DNA from: Methanobacteriota archaeon
GTDB taxonomy: Archaea; Hydrothermarchaeota; Hydrothermarchaeia; Hydrothermarchaeales; JACQPM01
Length of the DNA stretch: 5,200 nucleotides
Reading direction: 5' to 3'
Assembly: GCA_016207475.1 (NCBI GenBank)
Contig: JACQPM010000145.1
Span: 1-5,200 of the forward strand
Made by a program: the position numbers and the translations under genes. This document shows, piece after piece, positions 4,767 through 5,200 of this stretch; within the stretch, counting starts at the first letter, position 1, and every line of letters begins with the position of its first letter. The notes under the pieces are model-generated. The model saw nothing but the letters and a program-made list of their open reading frames with translations. It was not told the DNA's origin and did not search any database.

Positions 4767-5200
4767 GTGGTCAAGAGCAATCACAGCAACAAGGCGAAGA
4801 GGCAGGCCCTTGAGATCGCCAAGAAGGAGGACGTAAAGTTCATAAGGGCCCAGTTCACGGACATCGACGGGATCCTGAAGTCCACCGCCGTGCCCATCGA
4901 GAGGTTCGAGGACGCCCTGGAGGGAGGGATAGGCTTCGACGGCTCCTCCATCGAGGGCTATACCCCCATCTACGAGTCGGACATGATCCTGGCCCCTGAC
5001 CCGAGCACCTTCGCCGTCCTCCCATGGAGGCCGGAGCCGAAGAGGGTGGCCAGGGTGATCTGCGACGTATACTTCCCAAACGGGAAGCGCTTCGATGGCG
5101 ATCCTCGGTATGTGGCCCAGAGGAGCTTGGAGAGGGCTAGGGAGATGGGTTATGTATACAACTGCGGACCCGAGCTGGAGTTCTTCCTCTTCCAGAAGGA
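4767..5200 (+). CDS. glnA: Second glutamine synthetase type I, GSI-alpha-like (N-terminal part)
   Basis: The first 144 codons of a second glutamine synthetase; the gene continues past the right edge. The beta-grasp domain is clear: VKFIRAQFTDIDGILKS (23-39), GIGFDGSSIEGY (54-65, with Asp58 at the ammonium site), ESDMILAPDPSTFAVLPW (70-87), RVARVICDVY (93-102) and GPELEFFLF (134-142, with both metal-binding glutamates). These spellings are those of the broad GSI-alpha group, unlike the first gene of the operon, which reads KLDGSSIKGF and GPEAEYFVF. The two are therefore distant paralogues rather than a recent tandem duplication. A Lys/Asn/Ser-rich start of about 15 residues precedes the domain. 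The start is GTG, four nt after the aminotransferase stop. Whether the catalytic flap and C-terminal residues are intact cannot be seen. Confidence 0.94.
   Translation, partial: MVKSNHSNKAKRQALEIAKKEDVKFIRAQFTDIDGILKSTAVPIERFEDALEGGIGFDGSSIEGYTPIYESDMILAPDPSTFAVLPWRPEPKRVARVICDVYFPNGKRFDGDPRYVAQRSLERAREMGYVYNCGPELEFFLFQK

Noticed and set aside
1917..5200. The two glnA genes as a recent tandem duplication
   Set aside because: Shared short stretches (such as the bases coding DGSSI) reflect protein constraint. The surrounding residues and codons differ widely and the motif spellings belong to different GS groups.

Overview
The window reads as a GC-rich archaeal chromosome segment devoted to amide-nitrogen metabolism. 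The evidence for an archaeon is TATA-type promoters (TTTATAT boxes with A/G-rich flanks) in the one sizeable intergenic gap, strong GGAGGTGA-type ribosome binding sites, frequent AGG arginine codons, GTG starts, and archaeal-style GatC and glutamine synthetase proteins. The lineage cannot be fixed from sequence alone. The first glutamine synthetase resembles the crenarchaeal/TACK type as I remember it, while the second looks like the widespread GSI-alpha type.

Left arm (minus strand, 1-1724): a short asparagine-synthetase-like gene lacking the N-terminal catalytic cysteine region of its glutaminase domain, then gatC, then gatA. gatA overlaps the end of gatC by 13 nt and runs off the left edge. 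These genes serve asparagine/glutamine amidation: free asparagine (probably ammonia-dependent or with a partner amidase) and tRNA-dependent amidation. No gatB is in view.

Central divergent region (1725-1916): two back-to-back promoters with nearly the same TATA motif. The minus-strand leader begins with a perfect 11-bp inverted repeat (1751-1790). The plus-strand leader carries TAGGAA-N6-TTCCTA, which contains GGAA-N6-TTCC, the operator consensus of the nitrogen repressor NrpR of methanogens, placed just after the predicted transcription start of glnA.

Right arm (plus strand, 1917-5200): a tightly packed operon of glnA (type 1), a 103-residue protein I do not recognise, a HisC-like aminotransferase, and a second, clearly different glnA that runs off the right edge. 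Gaps are 11, 0 and 4 nt. Glutamine made by these synthetases would feed GatCAB and the aminotransferase network, so the window is best read as a nitrogen-assimilation island. The main unknowns are the small protein between the synthetases, the purpose of two distinct synthetases in one transcript, and the structured leaders.
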